The notes below the pieces were generated by a model. The model searched no databases and had not been told where the DNA came from. It was given only the letters and a program-made list of their open reading frames with translations. 64,000 nt of DNA from contig NZ_CP053707.1 of NCBI RefSeq assembly GCF_013201035.1, positions 2,666,001 to 2,730,000 of the forward strand, read 5' to 3'. Position 1 is the stretch's first letter. Each line of letters opens with the position of its first letter. The stretch comes from Arthrobacter sp. NEB 688. GTDB lineage: Bacteria; Actinomycetota; Actinomycetes; Actinomycetales; Dermatophilaceae. The translations under genes and the position numbers were made by a program. This document shows positions 8,733 through 17,902 of this stretch, piece after piece.

Positions 8733-10718
8733 ATGTCTGCCCAGATCACCGTCCACGTCGCCGGGAGCGAGCGATCGGTGGCCGAGGGCACGACCTACGG
8801 CGACCTCTTCGAGGGCGACCGGGCCGTGCTCGTCGCCCGCGTCGGCGGCGAGCTGCGCGACCTCCACGTCGCGGCCGCCGACGGCGACGCCGTCGAGCCG
8901 GTGACCGCCGCCGAGCAGGACGGCCTCGACGTCCTGCGGCACAGCGCCGCCCACGTCCTGGCCCAGGCCGTGCAGGAGGTCCACCCGTCGGCGAAGCTGG
9001 GCATCGGCCCGCCCGTGCGCGATGGCTTCTACTACGACTTCGACGTCGAGACCCCCTTCACCCCCGAGGACCTCAAGGCCCTCGAGAAGGTCATGCAGCG
9101 GATCGTCAACGAGGGCCAGACCTTCCACCGGCGCGAGGTGTCCGACGCCGACGCCGCCGTCGAGCTCGCCGACGAGCCGTACAAGATCGAGCTCATCGGC
9201 CTCAAGGGCGGGGCGGCCGAGGACGCCGCAGAGGGTGCGAGCGTCGAGGTCGGCGGCGCGCAGCTGACCATCTACGACAACGTCCGGCGCGACGGCACCG
9301 TCGCGTGGGGCGACCTCTGCCGCGGCCCGCACGTGCCGTCGACCAAGGTCCTCGGCAACGCCTTCAAGCTGATGCGCAGCGCCGCCGCCTACTGGCGCGG
9401 GTCGGAGAAGAACCCGCAGCTGCAGCGCGTCTACGGCACCGCCTGGCCGACCAAGGACGAGCTCAAGGCCTACCTCGACCGGCTCGCCGAGGCCGAGAAG
9501 CGCGACCACCGCAAGCTCGGGGCCGAGCTCGACCTCTACTCCTTCCCCGACGAGATCGGGTCCGGGATGGTCGTCTTCCACCCGCGCGGCGGCGTCATCA
9601 AGCGCGAGATGGAGGACTACGTCCGCCGGCGGCACATCGAGGAGGGCTTCCAGTACGTCGGGACCCCCCACATCAGCAAGGACGGCCTCTTCCACACCTC
9701 GGGCCACCTGCCGTATTACGCCGACACGATGTTCCCGCCGATGGAGCTCGAGCACGCCGAGTACCGCCTCAAGGCGATGAACTGCCCGATGCACAACCTC
9801 ATCTTCCGCTCGCGCGGGCGCTCCTACCGCGAGCTGCCGATGCGCCTGTTCGAGTTCGGCTCGGTCTACCGCTACGAGAAGTCCGGCGTCGTCCACGGCC
9901 TGACCCGCGTGCGGGCGATGACCCAGGACGACTCGCACTCCTACGTCACCCCCGAGCAGGCCCCGGGCGAGATCGAGCACCTGCTGAAGTTCGTCGTCGG
10001 CCTGCTCGAGGACTTCGGCCTGGACGACTACTACTTCGAGCTCTCGACCCGCGCGACCGAGGGCGACAAGAAGGACAAGTTCATCGGCTCGGACGAGCAG
10101 TGGGAGGTCGCGACCGAGGTCCTGCGCTCCACCGCCTCGACCTTCGGCGTGGACCTCGTCGACGACCCGGGCGGCGCCGCGTTCTACGGCCCGAAGATCT
10201 CGGTCCAGGCCCGCGACGCCATCGGCCGCACCTGGCAGATGTCGACCATCCAGTACGACTTCAACCAGCCGCACCGCTTCGGGCTGGAGTACCAGGCCGC
10301 CGACGGCTCGCGCCAGGAGCCGGTGATGATCCACTCGGCGAAGTTCGGCTCGATCGAGCGCTTCATCGGGGTGCTCGTCGAGCACTACGCCGGGGCCTTC
10401 CCGGTGTGGCTCTCGCCGGTCCAGGTGCTCGGCGTGCCCGTGGCCGAGGAGTTCGTGCCCTACCTGCGCGAGGTCGGCGCGAAGCTCGCGGAGCACGGCG
10501 TGCGCTTCGAGGTCGACGAGTCCGACGACCGCTTCCCGAAGAAGATCCGCACCGCGAGCAAGTCCAAGGTGCCCTACGTCCTCATCGCCGGCGGCGAGGA
10601 CCGGGACGCGGGCGCGGTGTCGTTCCGCTACCGCGACGGGTCGCAGAAGAACGGGGTGCCGGTCGAGGAGGCGGTGGCCGAGGTGCTCGAGGCCATCCGC
10701 ACCAAGAGCCAGGTCTGA
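8733..10718 (+). CDS. thrS: Threonyl-tRNA synthetase
   Basis: The 661-residue class II synthetase charges tRNA-Thr in the cytoplasm. The order is a TGS domain (1-65), the second additional/editing domain with [11 protein letters not shown] (near 71-81), the catalytic core with the zinc Cys in NCPMHN (C351), motif 2 around [11 protein letters not shown], motif 3 near the GLEY/PVMIHSA segment, and a C-terminal anticodon-binding domain. Length and motifs are standard. The ATG has a GAGGAG site upstream. In mycobacteria thrS also precedes the HIT-pgsA-pimA genes, so local order is partly conserved. Confidence 0.98.
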   Translation: MSAQITVHVAGSERSVAEGTTYGDLFEGDRAVLVARVGGELRDLHVAAADGDAVEPVTAAEQDGLDVLRHSAAHVLAQAVQEVHPSAKLGIGPPVRDGFYYDFDVETPFTPEDLKALEKVMQRIVNEGQTFHRREVSDADAAVELADEPYKIELIGLKGGAAEDAAEGASVEVGGAQLTIYDNVRRDGTVAWGDLCRGPHVPSTKVLGNAFKLMRSAAAYWRGSEKNPQLQRVYGTAWPTKDELKAYLDRLAEAEKRDHRKLGAELDLYSFPDEIGSGMVVFHPRGGVIKREMEDYVRRRHIEEGFQYVGTPHISKDGLFHTSGHLPYYADTMFPPMELEHAEYRLKAMNCPMHNLIFRSRGRSYRELPMRLFEFGSVYRYEKSGVVHGLTRVRAMTQDDSHSYVTPEQAPGEIEHLLKFVVGLLEDFGLDDYYFELSTRATEGDKKDKFIGSDEQWEVATEVLRSTASTFGVDLVDDPGGAAFYGPKISVQARDAIGRTWQMSTIQYDFNQPHRFGLEYQAADGSRQEPVMIHSAKFGSIERFIGVLVEHYAGAFPVWLSPVQVLGVPVAEEFVPYLREVGAKLAEHGVRFEVDESDDRFPKKIRTASKSKVPYVLIAGGEDRDAGAVSFRYRDGSQKNGVPVEEAVAEVLEAIRTKSQV

Positions 10719-11062
10719 CCACCCGTCACGCCCGTCACACGACACGCCGACGACACGCCGCGCGCCGCACAGGTCCGACGTTCCTGACGCGAAAGCCTTG
10801 CGGCGCAGGCCGACCGAGGAGCAAGATCAGAGCACTCCACCACCACGGTGGCGGAGGGACCGGAACGGACGAAGGACACCAGGCCCCGCGGCCCCGCTGC
10901 GAGGAGCCACCGCGTGATGGCGGTGGTGGTGACCGGGGATCCGCGCCGCGAGACACGGAGCATCACGCCGCGTCACCCGAGGCCCCGAAACCGCTCATAC
11001 CGGTTTCGGGGCCTCACCCATTCCACCTCCCACCACGGCGCCGGATGGTCCATGCTGGGCCC
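10719..11062 (+). other. 344-bp non-coding gap with three successive inverted repeats
   Basis: No convincing gene is present. Three hairpin-capable segments follow one another: 10835-10844/10847-10856, 10907-10913/10920-10926, and the terminator-like 10979-10993/11001-11015. The last ends thrS transcription in all likelihood. I could not match the upstream part to a known riboswitch class. An open frame from the ATG at 10848 has no family resemblance and runs through the terminator. Confidence 0.5.
10979..11015 (+). terminator. Perfect 15-bp stem terminator-like hairpin after thrS
   Basis: GAGGCCCCGAAACCG (10979-10993) pairs perfectly with 11001-11015 across a 7-nt loop, CTCATAC. There is no long T tract, as is usual in high-GC actinobacteria. 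It sits between thrS and the GNAT gene, both on the plus strand. Confidence 0.65.
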
Positions 11063-11536
11063 GTGGAGACGGTGCGGGACGTGCGCGTGCGCGAGGCGCT
11101 GCCCACCGACGCGTTCTCGGTCGCTGCCCTGCACATCCAGGACGAGCGCGAGCAGGGGTACGCCCTGCCGCCCGGCTTCCTCGACTCCTTCGCCGACGCG
11201 TGGCTCGCCGACCGCGCCCGGCGCACCTGGCTCGCCGAGGACCCCAGCGGCCGCCCGCTCGGGCTCGTCCACGGCACCCGGGTGCAGAAGCTGCCGAGCG
11301 CGCGCCGCCCGGCGGACGCGTGGTTCCACGTCAGCCTGCTCTACGTCTCGCCCGATGCCCGCGGCGCCGGCGTCGGGGAGCGGCTCCTGCGCACGCTCGT
11401 CGCGTGGGCGGCGACCGACCGCGTCACCCGCATCCAGCTCAACGCCGTGCCCGCGGCCCGCGGCCTCTACGAGCGCGTCGGGTTCGGCGCGCCCTCCGAG
11501 CGCCTCATGGAGCTGAGGCTCGACCGCCCGACCTAG
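11063..11536 (+). CDS. GNAT family N-acetyltransferase
   Basis: From the GTG at 11063 the product is 157 residues. It shows GNAT motif A: VSLLYVSPDARGAGVGERLL, with the acetyl-CoA pyrophosphate loop RGAGVG, then the motif B segment ARGLYERVGF. The substrate is unknown. CATGCT lies 6 nt before this GTG, the leaderless geometry seen across the window; an in-frame ATG at 11045 is the alternative but has no ribosome site. It probably forms a unit with the following SDR gene, although that gene has its own -10. Confidence 0.85.
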   Translation: METVRDVRVREALPTDAFSVAALHIQDEREQGYALPPGFLDSFADAWLADRARRTWLAEDPSGRPLGLVHGTRVQKLPSARRPADAWFHVSLLYVSPDARGAGVGERLLRTLVAWAATDRVTRIQLNAVPAARGLYERVGFGAPSERLMELRLDRPT

Positions 11537-11539
11537 GGT
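11534..11539 (+). promoter_or_regulatory. -10 box TAGGGT of the SDR gene, leaderless type
   Basis: TAGGGT overlaps the stop codon of the GNAT gene and ends 6 nt before the ATG at 11546. Confidence 0.5.
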
Positions 11540-11545
11540 GGGCCG

Positions 11546-12361
11546 ATGCACCCCACCACCTCCCGCGGAGTCCTCGTCACCGGCGCGTCCCGGGGGGTGG
11601 GGGCCGCCGTCGCGCGGGCCTTCGCCGAGCGCGGCGACCGCGTCGTCGTCCACCACCGAGGACCCGACAGCACCGAGCGCGCCGAGGCCGTCCTCGCCGG
11701 GCTGCCGGGGGAGGGGCACGTCCGCCGCGCGGCCGACCTCGCCGACCCCGCCGCGGTGGCCACGCTGGCCGCGGAGGCCGCCGCCGCCCTCGGGCGGGTG
11801 GACGTGCTCGTCAACAACGCCGCGATGATCGCCGCGCCCGCCTCCTCCGGCAGCCGACGCGGCGACCACCCGCTCGACGCGACGTCGTACGAGGACTGGG
11901 TGCAGGTCTGGCAGGGCACGCTCGCGACCAACCTCCTCGGCCCGGCGAACCTCACGTGGTGCGTCGCGCGGCAGATGCTCGACGTCCCGCCGGCCGACGG
12001 CGTCCCCGTGGGCCGCGTCGTCAACGTCGGCTCGCGCGGCGCCTTCCGGGGCGAGCCCGACATCCCGGCGTACGGGGCGTCCAAGGCCGGCCTCCACGCC
12101 TTCGGGCAGTCGATGGCGCAGCACCTGGGCCGGCACGGCATCGCCGTCACGAGCATCGCGCCGGGCTTCATCGCGACCGAGATGGCCGGCTACGCGATGG
12201 CCGACCCCGAGGCCGCCGAGGCCACGCGCGCGCAGAGCCCGTTCCACCGCGTCGCGCAGCCCGAGGAGGTCGCGGCCGCGGTCGTGGCGCTCGCCGAGCC
12301 GGCCGCCGAGTGGGCCTCGGGGGCCGTTCTCGACTTCAACGGGGCGTCGTACCTGCGCTGA
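11546..12361 (+). CDS. Short-chain dehydrogenase/reductase (SDR)
   Basis: The 271-residue Rossmann-fold oxidoreductase has the cofactor motif TGASRGVGA (12-20), an NNAA motif (VNNAAM), catalytic Ser at about 163 (VNVGSRG), and YxxxK at Y176/K180 (YGASKAG). This is a classical SDR; the xRxxR context after the glycine loop (AERGDR) suggests NADP preference, which is inference. The substrate is unknown. A gene of this type is not part of the conserved thrS-HIT order, so it may be a local addition together with the GNAT gene. Confidence 0.9.
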   Translation: MHPTTSRGVLVTGASRGVGAAVARAFAERGDRVVVHHRGPDSTERAEAVLAGLPGEGHVRRAADLADPAAVATLAAEAAAALGRVDVLVNNAAMIAAPASSGSRRGDHPLDATSYEDWVQVWQGTLATNLLGPANLTWCVARQMLDVPPADGVPVGRVVNVGSRGAFRGEPDIPAYGASKAGLHAFGQSMAQHLGRHGIAVTSIAPGFIATEMAGYAMADPEAAEATRAQSPFHRVAQPEEVAAAVVALAEPAAEWASGAVLDFNGASYLR

Positions 12362-12372
12362 GCACGCGCACC

Positions 12373-12378
12373 TAGGAT
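12373..12378 (+). promoter_or_regulatory. -10 box TAGGAT of the HIT gene, leaderless type
   Basis: TAGGAT ends 6 nt before the ATG at 12385. This is the best match to the TAnnnT consensus in this part of the window. Confidence 0.55.
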
Positions 12379-12384
12379 CGGGGC

Positions 12385-12924
12385 ATGCCCGACCTCGAGA
12401 GCCCCGCCGACTTCACCGGCGAGCCGGACGGCTTCGAGCGCCTCTGGACCCCGCACCGGATGGTCTACATCCAGGGCGAGCGGCCCGACCCGGACGCCGG
12501 GGACGGCTGCCCGTTCTGCGCGGCCCCCGGCAAGGGCGACGAGGAGGGCCTGGTCGTGCACCGCGGCGAGCACTGCTACGTCGTGATGAACCTCTTCCCG
12601 TACAACCCCGGCCACGTCCTCGTCTGCCCCTACCGCCACGTCCCGCTCTACGTCGACCTCACCGACGAGGAGACGAGTGAGTTCACGCTGCTCACCAAGC
12701 AGGCCGTGCGGGCGCTCGAGGCGGCGTCGGCCCCGATGGGCTTCAACCTCGGGATGAACCAGGGCGCCGTCGCCGGCGCCGGGGTCGCGGCCCACCTGCA
12801 CCAGCACGTCGTGCCGCGGTGGGGCGGCGACAGCAACTTCCTGCCGATCGTCGCGCGCACCAAGGCGCTGCCGATGCTCCTCGAGGACGTCCGCGCGCGG
12901 CTCGCGGAGCACTGGCCGGCCTGA
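12385..12924 (+). CDS. HIT-domain protein, probable Ap4A phosphorylase
   Basis: The 179-residue protein has the histidine triad HLHQH (137-141) followed by VVPRW, and a zinc-type CPFC at 42-45. It resembles the mycobacterial Rv2613c protein, which phosphorolyses diadenosine tetraphosphate, and occupies the same position downstream of thrS and upstream of pgsA. Aminoacyl-tRNA synthetases make Ap4A, so proximity to thrS is suggestive. It converges on the EF-G-like gene with a 7-nt gap. Confidence 0.9.
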   Translation: MPDLESPADFTGEPDGFERLWTPHRMVYIQGERPDPDAGDGCPFCAAPGKGDEEGLVVHRGEHCYVVMNLFPYNPGHVLVCPYRHVPLYVDLTDEETSEFTLLTKQAVRALEAASAPMGFNLGMNQGAVAGAGVAAHLHQHVVPRWGGDSNFLPIVARTKALPMLLEDVRARLAEHWPA

Positions 12925-12931
12925 GCGCGCC

Positions 12932-15037
12932 TCAGGCGGTCCCGGCGCCCGCGCGCAGGTGCTCGCGGGCCAGGCGGTCCGGCAGCACCTCGTAGCCGCG
13001 CGGCTCGCGCCGGAAGGTGCCGGTGCCATGGGCGAGCGAGCGCAGCACGACCGCGTAGTCGAGCAGCTCGAGCCGGGGGACCGCCGCGACGAGGACCGAG
13101 CGCCCCGGTTCGCCGTCGACCGGCTCGGAGCCGACGATCTGCCCGCGCCGGGTGCTGACGTCGGTCATCACCGCGCCGAGGTGCTCGTCGTCGACGGCGA
13201 CCGTGACCGTGTCGATCGGCTCGAGCAGGCACATCGACTGCGGGGAGGCCAGCTCGCGCAGCGCGAGGCCGGCCGCGGTCTGGAAGGCCTGGTCGGAGGA
13301 GTCGACGCTGTGCGCCTTGCCGTCGGTCAGCGTGACCCGGACGTCGGTGACCGGCCAGCCGGCGAGCAGGCCCTTCGCGAGCTGCGCGTGGACGCCCTTC
13401 TCGACGCTGCCGATGAACTGCCGCGGCACGGCGCCGCCGACGACGACCTCGGTGAACTCGACGCCGGAGCCGCGGGGGAGCGGTTCGAGGGTCAGGTGGC
13501 AGACGGCGTACTGGCCGTGGCCGCCGGACTGCTTGACGTGCCGCCCCTGCGCCTCGGCCCTGACGAGCGCCGTCTCGCGCAACGCGACGGCCACCGGCTC
13601 CTGCTCGACGCCGACGTTGAAGCGCTCGCGCAGCCGGTGCAGGACGAGCTCGAGGTGCGCCGGGCCGGTGGTCCACAGGACGACCTGGCCGGTCTCCGCG
13701 TCGTGCTCGATGCGCAGCGCCGGGTCCTCCGCCGCGAGCTCGCGGAAGGCGACGGGCATCCGGTCCTCGTCGGCCCGCGTCGCGGCGCGCACGGCCGCCG
13801 GCAGCAGGGCGTCGGGCAGCGCCCACGGGGTGACGAGCAGCGGCCGGGCGGGGTCGGAGAGCGTGTCGGAGGTCTGCGCCCCGGCGAGCTTGGTGACGAC
13901 GACGACCTCACCGGCGACGGCGTGCTCCTTGGTGAGCAGCTCGCCGGCGCACGGTGCGCCGAGGGCGCCGGGCCGCACGTCGTCGTCGTGCGCCTCGTGC
14001 CCCTCGCCGGTCGGGCCGTCGAGCCGCTCGAGGTGCCCGGAGACGTGGACCGGGCGGTCGGCGCGCAGCGTCCCGGAGAAGACGCGCACGAGCGAGAGGT
14101 GGCCGACGTAGGCGTCGGACTCGGTGTGGACCACCTCGGCGACGAGCGGGCCGTCCGGGTCGGCCGTGATCCCGACCGGGTCCCCGCCGTCGACCGGGGT
14201 CACCGTCGGCAGCGGGCGCATCCCGGGGTGCGGGAAGGCGGCCTCGACGAGGTGCAGCAGGACGTCGAGCCCCGCGCCGCTCTCGCCGGACACCGGCAGC
14301 ACCGGGTGGAAGGTGCCGTGGGCGACGGCCTGGAGCAGGTCGCGCTCGAGGGTCGCGAACGGCAGGTCCTCGCCGGCGAGGTAGCGGTCCATGAGCTCGG
14401 GGTCCTCGGACTCCTCGATGATCCCCTCGACGAGGCCGGGACGGTGGTCGTCGAACGCCGCGGCGTGCTCGGCGCCGGCCGGGCGCACCGTGCGGGCACC
14501 CCCGGAGTAGTCGTGGATCTCGCCGAGGAGGAGGTCGGCGATCGACGTCACGGCGCCGTCCGGCCCGGCCACCGGCACCCCGAGCGGCTGGATGCCGGCC
14601 CCGAAGTGCGCCCGGCAGTCCTCGAGCGTCGCGGCGAAGTCGGCGTCCCGCGCGTCGAGCTGGGTCACGACGACGGACCGGGGCATCCCGACGACCGCGC
14701 ACTCGTGCCACAGCTGCCGGGATCGGGCGTCCGCGCCGTCCGCGGCCGAGACGACGAAGAGGGCGGCGTCCGCCGCGCGCAGACCCGCCCTCACCTGCCC
14801 GACGAAGTCGGGGTGCCCCGGGGCGTCGAGGAGGGTCAGCACCACCTCCCCGCACGCGAGCGTGGCGGCCCGCAGCCCCGCCGGCTCCGCCCCCCTGGCC
14901 CGCGTCCCCGACCGCGGCGCGAGCTCCGCGACGACGCGGTCGAACAGCCGCGAGGTGCCGGCGCCGGACGGGCCGAGGAGGAGGACGGTGCGCAGGCGGG
15001 TGGTGTCGGTGACGGTGGGGGCCGGTGTTCCGCTCAT
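12932..15037 (-). CDS. Elongation factor G-like protein (EF-G2 type)
   Basis: From the ATG at 15037 the product is 701 residues, with EF-G domain order: G domain (1-260), domain II, III, IV and V. It is the actinobacterial EF-G2 paralogue, not the main translocase. Its GTPase motifs are degenerate: the P-loop reads GPSGAGTS (22-29), with Thr where the essential Lys should be; G3 is kept (DAPGH, 71-75), while G4 is TQLD (125-128) instead of NKxD. GTP hydrolysis may therefore be weak or absent. A GGAGG lies immediately upstream of the ATG; an in-frame ATG at 15070 is the alternative. It interrupts the otherwise conserved HIT-pgsA order on the opposite strand. Confidence 0.88.
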   Translation of the reverse strand: MSGTPAPTVTDTTRLRTVLLLGPSGAGTSRLFDRVVAELAPRSGTRARGAEPAGLRAATLACGEVVLTLLDAPGHPDFVGQVRAGLRAADAALFVVSAADGADARSRQLWHECAVVGMPRSVVVTQLDARDADFAATLEDCRAHFGAGIQPLGVPVAGPDGAVTSIADLLLGEIHDYSGGARTVRPAGAEHAAAFDDHRPGLVEGIIEESEDPELMDRYLAGEDLPFATLERDLLQAVAHGTFHPVLPVSGESGAGLDVLLHLVEAAFPHPGMRPLPTVTPVDGGDPVGITADPDGPLVAEVVHTESDAYVGHLSLVRVFSGTLRADRPVHVSGHLERLDGPTGEGHEAHDDDVRPGALGAPCAGELLTKEHAVAGEVVVVTKLAGAQTSDTLSDPARPLLVTPWALPDALLPAAVRAATRADEDRMPVAFRELAAEDPALRIEHDAETGQVVLWTTGPAHLELVLHRLRERFNVGVEQEPVAVALRETALVRAEAQGRHVKQSGGHGQYAVCHLTLEPLPRGSGVEFTEVVVGGAVPRQFIGSVEKGVHAQLAKGLLAGWPVTDVRVTLTDGKAHSVDSSDQAFQTAAGLALRELASPQSMCLLEPIDTVTVAVDDEHLGAVMTDVSTRRGQIVGSEPVDGEPGRSVLVAAVPRLELLDYAVVLRSLAHGTGTFRREPRGYEVLPDRLAREHLRAGAGTA

Positions 15038-15150
15038 GCCTCCAATCAACTCCTCCCCGCAGCGGCGCACAAGGGGATCGCGCGGCCCGCGGAGAGACCT
15101 GCGCCACCCCGGCGGGCGGCGCGGTGGCGTGGCGGCGTCCGCGGCGCCAC

Positions 15151-15156
15151 TACGCT
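15151..15156 (+). promoter_or_regulatory. -10 box TACGCT of the PI-phosphate synthase operon
   Basis: TACGCT ends 9 nt before the ATG at 15166. It would drive the four-gene operon to 18492. Confidence 0.45.
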
Positions 15157-15165
15157 GGCGGGACC

Positions 15166-15780
15166 ATGCTCAACCGATACGCCCGCGCCTTCTTCACGAA
15201 GCTCCTCACCCCGGTCGCCTCGCTGCTCCTGCGGCTCGGCATCAGCCCCGACGTCGTCACCGTCATCGGCACGATCGGCGTGGCGGGGGGCGCGCTCGTG
15301 TTCTACCCCCGTGGGGAGTTCTTCGTCGGCACCCTCGTCATCACGGCGTTCGTCTTCTCCGACACCGTCGACGGCATCATGGCGCGGCGCCTCGGGCGCT
15401 CCAGCAGCTGGGGCGCCTACCTCGACTCCACCCTCGACCGGGTCGGCGACGCGGCCGTCTTCGGCGGGCTCGTGCTCTGGTACGCGGGCGGCGGCGGCAA
15501 CTCCTACATGGCGGCGCTCGCGCTCGCCTGCCTCATCCTCGGCAGCGTCGTCTCGTACGCCAAGGCCCGCGCCGAGGGCCTGGGGATGACCGCGAACGTC
15601 GGCATCGCCGAGCGCGCCGACCGGCTCGTCGCCGTCCTCGTGGCCACCGGCCTCACCGGGCTGTTCTCCATCCCGACCGTCTTCCTCGGCGTCGTCCTCG
15701 CCGTGCTCGCGCTCGCGAGCCTCGTGACCGTCGTCCAGCGGATCCTCGAGGTCCGCCGCCAGGCGCTGGGCGCCGCGTGA
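15166..15780 (+). CDS. pgsA: Phosphatidylinositol phosphate synthase (CDP-alcohol phosphatidyltransferase)
   Basis: The 204-residue integral membrane enzyme transfers the phosphatidyl group of CDP-diacylglycerol to inositol phosphate, the first step to PI and PIMs. The full CDP-alcohol motif is present: D66, D69, G70, A73-R74, G83, D87 and D91. Several hydrophobic helices follow. The start is the ATG after TACGCT; the open frame runs further upstream without support. Position before the acyltransferase and pimA genes matches mycobacterial pgsA1 and supports inositol phosphate as substrate. Its stop overlaps the next GTG by 4 nt. Confidence 0.93.
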   Translation: MLNRYARAFFTKLLTPVASLLLRLGISPDVVTVIGTIGVAGGALVFYPRGEFFVGTLVITAFVFSDTVDGIMARRLGRSSSWGAYLDSTLDRVGDAAVFGGLVLWYAGGGGNSYMAALALACLILGSVVSYAKARAEGLGMTANVGIAERADRLVAVLVATGLTGLFSIPTVFLGVVLAVLALASLVTVVQRILEVRRQALGAA

Positions 15781-16718
15781 GGGGAGTGCCGGCGCGGCTC
15801 GGCGACGCGGTCGTCGTCGCCGGGCACCGGGTCGGCTGGGCCGCGGTGCGCCGGATGCCCGAGCGCGCCGCCTACCGCCTCTTCGACGCCGTCGCCGACC
15901 TCACCGTCGCCCGCGGCGGCGCCGCCCGGATGCGGGCCAACTACGCCCGGGTGCGCCCCGAGCTCGACGACGCGGCCCTGGACGCCCTCGTCCGGACGGG
16001 GATGCGCTCCTACCTGCGCTACTACTGCGAGGCCTTCCGGCTGCCCGTGCTCGGCCCGGACGAGCTCGCCGCGCGCGTGCGGCTCGAGGGCGACGCCCCC
16101 GTGCGCGAGGTCCTCGACGCCGGCGGCAGCGTCGTCTGCTTCCTCGGCCACCTCGGCAACTGGGACCTCGCCGGTGCCTGGGGCACCGTGCACCTCGGCC
16201 CGGTGACGACCGTCGCCGAGCGCCTGGAGCCCGAGGAGGTCTTCCGCGAGTTCCTCGCCTTCCGCGAGGGCCTCGGGATGACGATCCTGCCGCTGACCGG
16301 CGGCCCCGACGTCTTCCCCGCGCTGCGCGAGGCCGCCCGGCGGCCCGGGCTCATCCCGCTGCTCGCCGACCGCGACCTCACCCACCGCGGAGTCACCGTC
16401 GAGCTGTGCGGGCGCCCGGCCCGGATGGCCCCCGGCCCCGCGGCCCTCGCGCTCGCCGAGCGCCGGCCGCTGTTCCCGGTGTCCATCCGGCACGAGCGCC
16501 GCGGGCGCGGCTGGGGCATCGTCATCACCTTCCACCCGGCCGTCACGGTGCCGACGACCGGCGCGACCCGCGAGAAGGTCGTCGCGATGACGCAGCAGTG
16601 CGCCGACGCCCTCGGCGCCGCGGTGCGCGAGCACACGGGCGACTGGCACATGCTCCAGCGCGTCTTCCTCGAGGACCTCGACGAGGAGCGGCTGGCGCGG
16701 CAGGGTGTGGCCTCGTGA
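15777..16718 (+). CDS. Phosphatidylinositol mannoside acyltransferase (LPLAT/HtrB family)
   Basis: The 313-residue protein has the acyltransferase motif HLGNWD (H125 to D130), the catalytic H-x4-D of the HtrB/PatA family. It probably acylates the mannose of PIM1/PIM2 at the inner face of the membrane, as PatA does in mycobacteria. The GTG at 15777 overlaps the pgsA stop (GTGA) and its own stop overlaps pimA the same way, so the operon is translationally coupled. A GTG at 15786 is an alternative start. Confidence 0.92.
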   Translation: MRGVPARLGDAVVVAGHRVGWAAVRRMPERAAYRLFDAVADLTVARGGAARMRANYARVRPELDDAALDALVRTGMRSYLRYYCEAFRLPVLGPDELAARVRLEGDAPVREVLDAGGSVVCFLGHLGNWDLAGAWGTVHLGPVTTVAERLEPEEVFREFLAFREGLGMTILPLTGGPDVFPALREAARRPGLIPLLADRDLTHRGVTVELCGRPARMAPGPAALALAERRPLFPVSIRHERRGRGWGIVITFHPAVTVPTTGATREKVVAMTQQCADALGAAVREHTGDWHMLQRVFLEDLDEERLARQGVAS

Positions 16719-17902
16719 GGATCGGGATCGTCTGCCCCTACTCGTGGGACGTGCCGGGGGGCGTGCAGTTCCACGTCCGCGACCTCGCGGAGGTCTTCAT
16801 CGCGCAGGGCCACGAGGTGTCGGTGCTCGCCCCGGCCGACGAGGACTCCGACCTGCCGCCGTACCTCACCTCCTGCGGGCGCGCCGTGCCGGTGCGTTAC
16901 AACGGCTCCGTCGCCCGGCTGACCTTCGGGCCGGTCACCTCCGCCCGGGTCACCCGGTGGCTGGAGTCCGGCGGCTTCGACGTCGTGCACCTCCACGAGC
17001 CGGTCACGCCGTCGGTCTCGCTCATGGCCCTGTGGGCCGCGGAGGAGCCGGTCGTCGCCACCTTCCACACCTCGACGGTGCGCTCGCGCGCGATGCACGC
17101 CGCCAACCCGCTGCTGCGGCCCTCGCTCGAGAAGATCCGCGCCCGGATCGCCGTCTCGGAGGACGCCGCCCGCACCGTGCGCCGCCACCTCGGCGGCGAC
17201 ACGTACATCATCCCCAACGGCGTGCACGTCGACGCCTTCGACGTCGCCCCGCGCCGACCGGAGTGGACCGGGACGGCCGACGCGCCGACCCTCGCGTTCC
17301 TCGGCCGGGTCGACGAGCCCCGCAAGGGCCTCGAGGTCGCGCTCGCGGCCCTGCCGGCGGTCCTCGACGCCCACCCGCGGGCCCGCCTGCTCGTCGCCGG
17401 GCCGGGGGAGGCCGACGACCTGCTCAAGCGGGTCGAGCCGCGCGTCGCCGACGCCACGGTCGTCCTCGGCGCCGTCTCGGACGCCGACAAGGCGAGCCTG
17501 CTGCGCTCGGTCGACGCCTACCTGGCGCCGCACCTCGGCGGCGAGAGCTTCGGCATCGTCCTCGTCGAGGCGATGGCGGCGGGGGCCCCGGTCGTCGCCT
17601 CGGACCTCTCGGCGTTCGTCGCGGTCCTCGACGGCGGGCGCGTCGGCGTCACCTTCGAGACCGGGTCGGCCGCCGCGCTCGGCGAGGCCGTCGTCGGGCT
17701 GCTCGCCGACCCCGCGCGCCGCGAGCACCTCGGCCGCGAGGGCCGCGAGCGCGCCCGCACCTTCGACTGGTCGCGTGTCTCGGGGCAGGTGATGGCGGTC
17801 TACGAGACCGTGCTCGAGGGCGCCCACGCCGAGCTCGCCGAGCCGCAGCGCGGCCTCTGGAGCCGCTTCGTGCGCAGCGTGCCCGGGACGGGGGTCTCGT
17901 GA
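16715..17902 (+). CDS. pimA: Phosphatidylinositol alpha-mannosyltransferase
   Basis: The 395-residue GT4 glycosyltransferase transfers mannose from GDP-mannose to PI, giving PIM1 on the cytoplasmic side of the membrane. Visible features are the N-terminal GGVQFHVRDL loop (15-24), the lipid-side HEPVTPS segment, the FLGRVDEPRKGL start of the second Rossmann domain, and the EX7E-type ESFGIVLVE (277-285). Length and neighbours match mycobacterial PimA. The GTG overlaps the upstream stop; an earlier open frame is not supported. Confidence 0.96.
   Translation: MRIGIVCPYSWDVPGGVQFHVRDLAEVFIAQGHEVSVLAPADEDSDLPPYLTSCGRAVPVRYNGSVARLTFGPVTSARVTRWLESGGFDVVHLHEPVTPSVSLMALWAAEEPVVATFHTSTVRSRAMHAANPLLRPSLEKIRARIAVSEDAARTVRRHLGGDTYIIPNGVHVDAFDVAPRRPEWTGTADAPTLAFLGRVDEPRKGLEVALAALPAVLDAHPRARLLVAGPGEADDLLKRVEPRVADATVVLGAVSDADKASLLRSVDAYLAPHLGGESFGIVLVEAMAAGAPVVASDLSAFVAVLDGGRVGVTFETGSAAALGEAVVGLLADPARREHLGREGRERARTFDWSRVSGQVMAVYETVLEGAHAELAEPQRGLWSRFVRSVPGTGVS

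Noticed and set aside
6672-10745. Open frame of over 1300 codons on the minus strand opposite thrS and its upstream genes
   Set aside because: It mirrors several well-identified plus-strand genes, is made of low-complexity Arg/Gly/Ala/Val-rich sequence, and has no motif. Long antisense frames are expected at this GC content.
10827-10925. Possible SAM (S-box) riboswitch after thrS
   Set aside because: GATCAGAG and GGAGGGACCGG resemble parts of the S-box, but the conserved GATGAAACC-GGCAACC core is missing and the downstream GNAT gene has its own leaderless-type start.
10848-11516. Plus-strand frame across the thrS-GNAT gap
   Set aside because: It runs through the terminator hairpin and continues as the wrong frame of the GNAT gene; no family resemblance.
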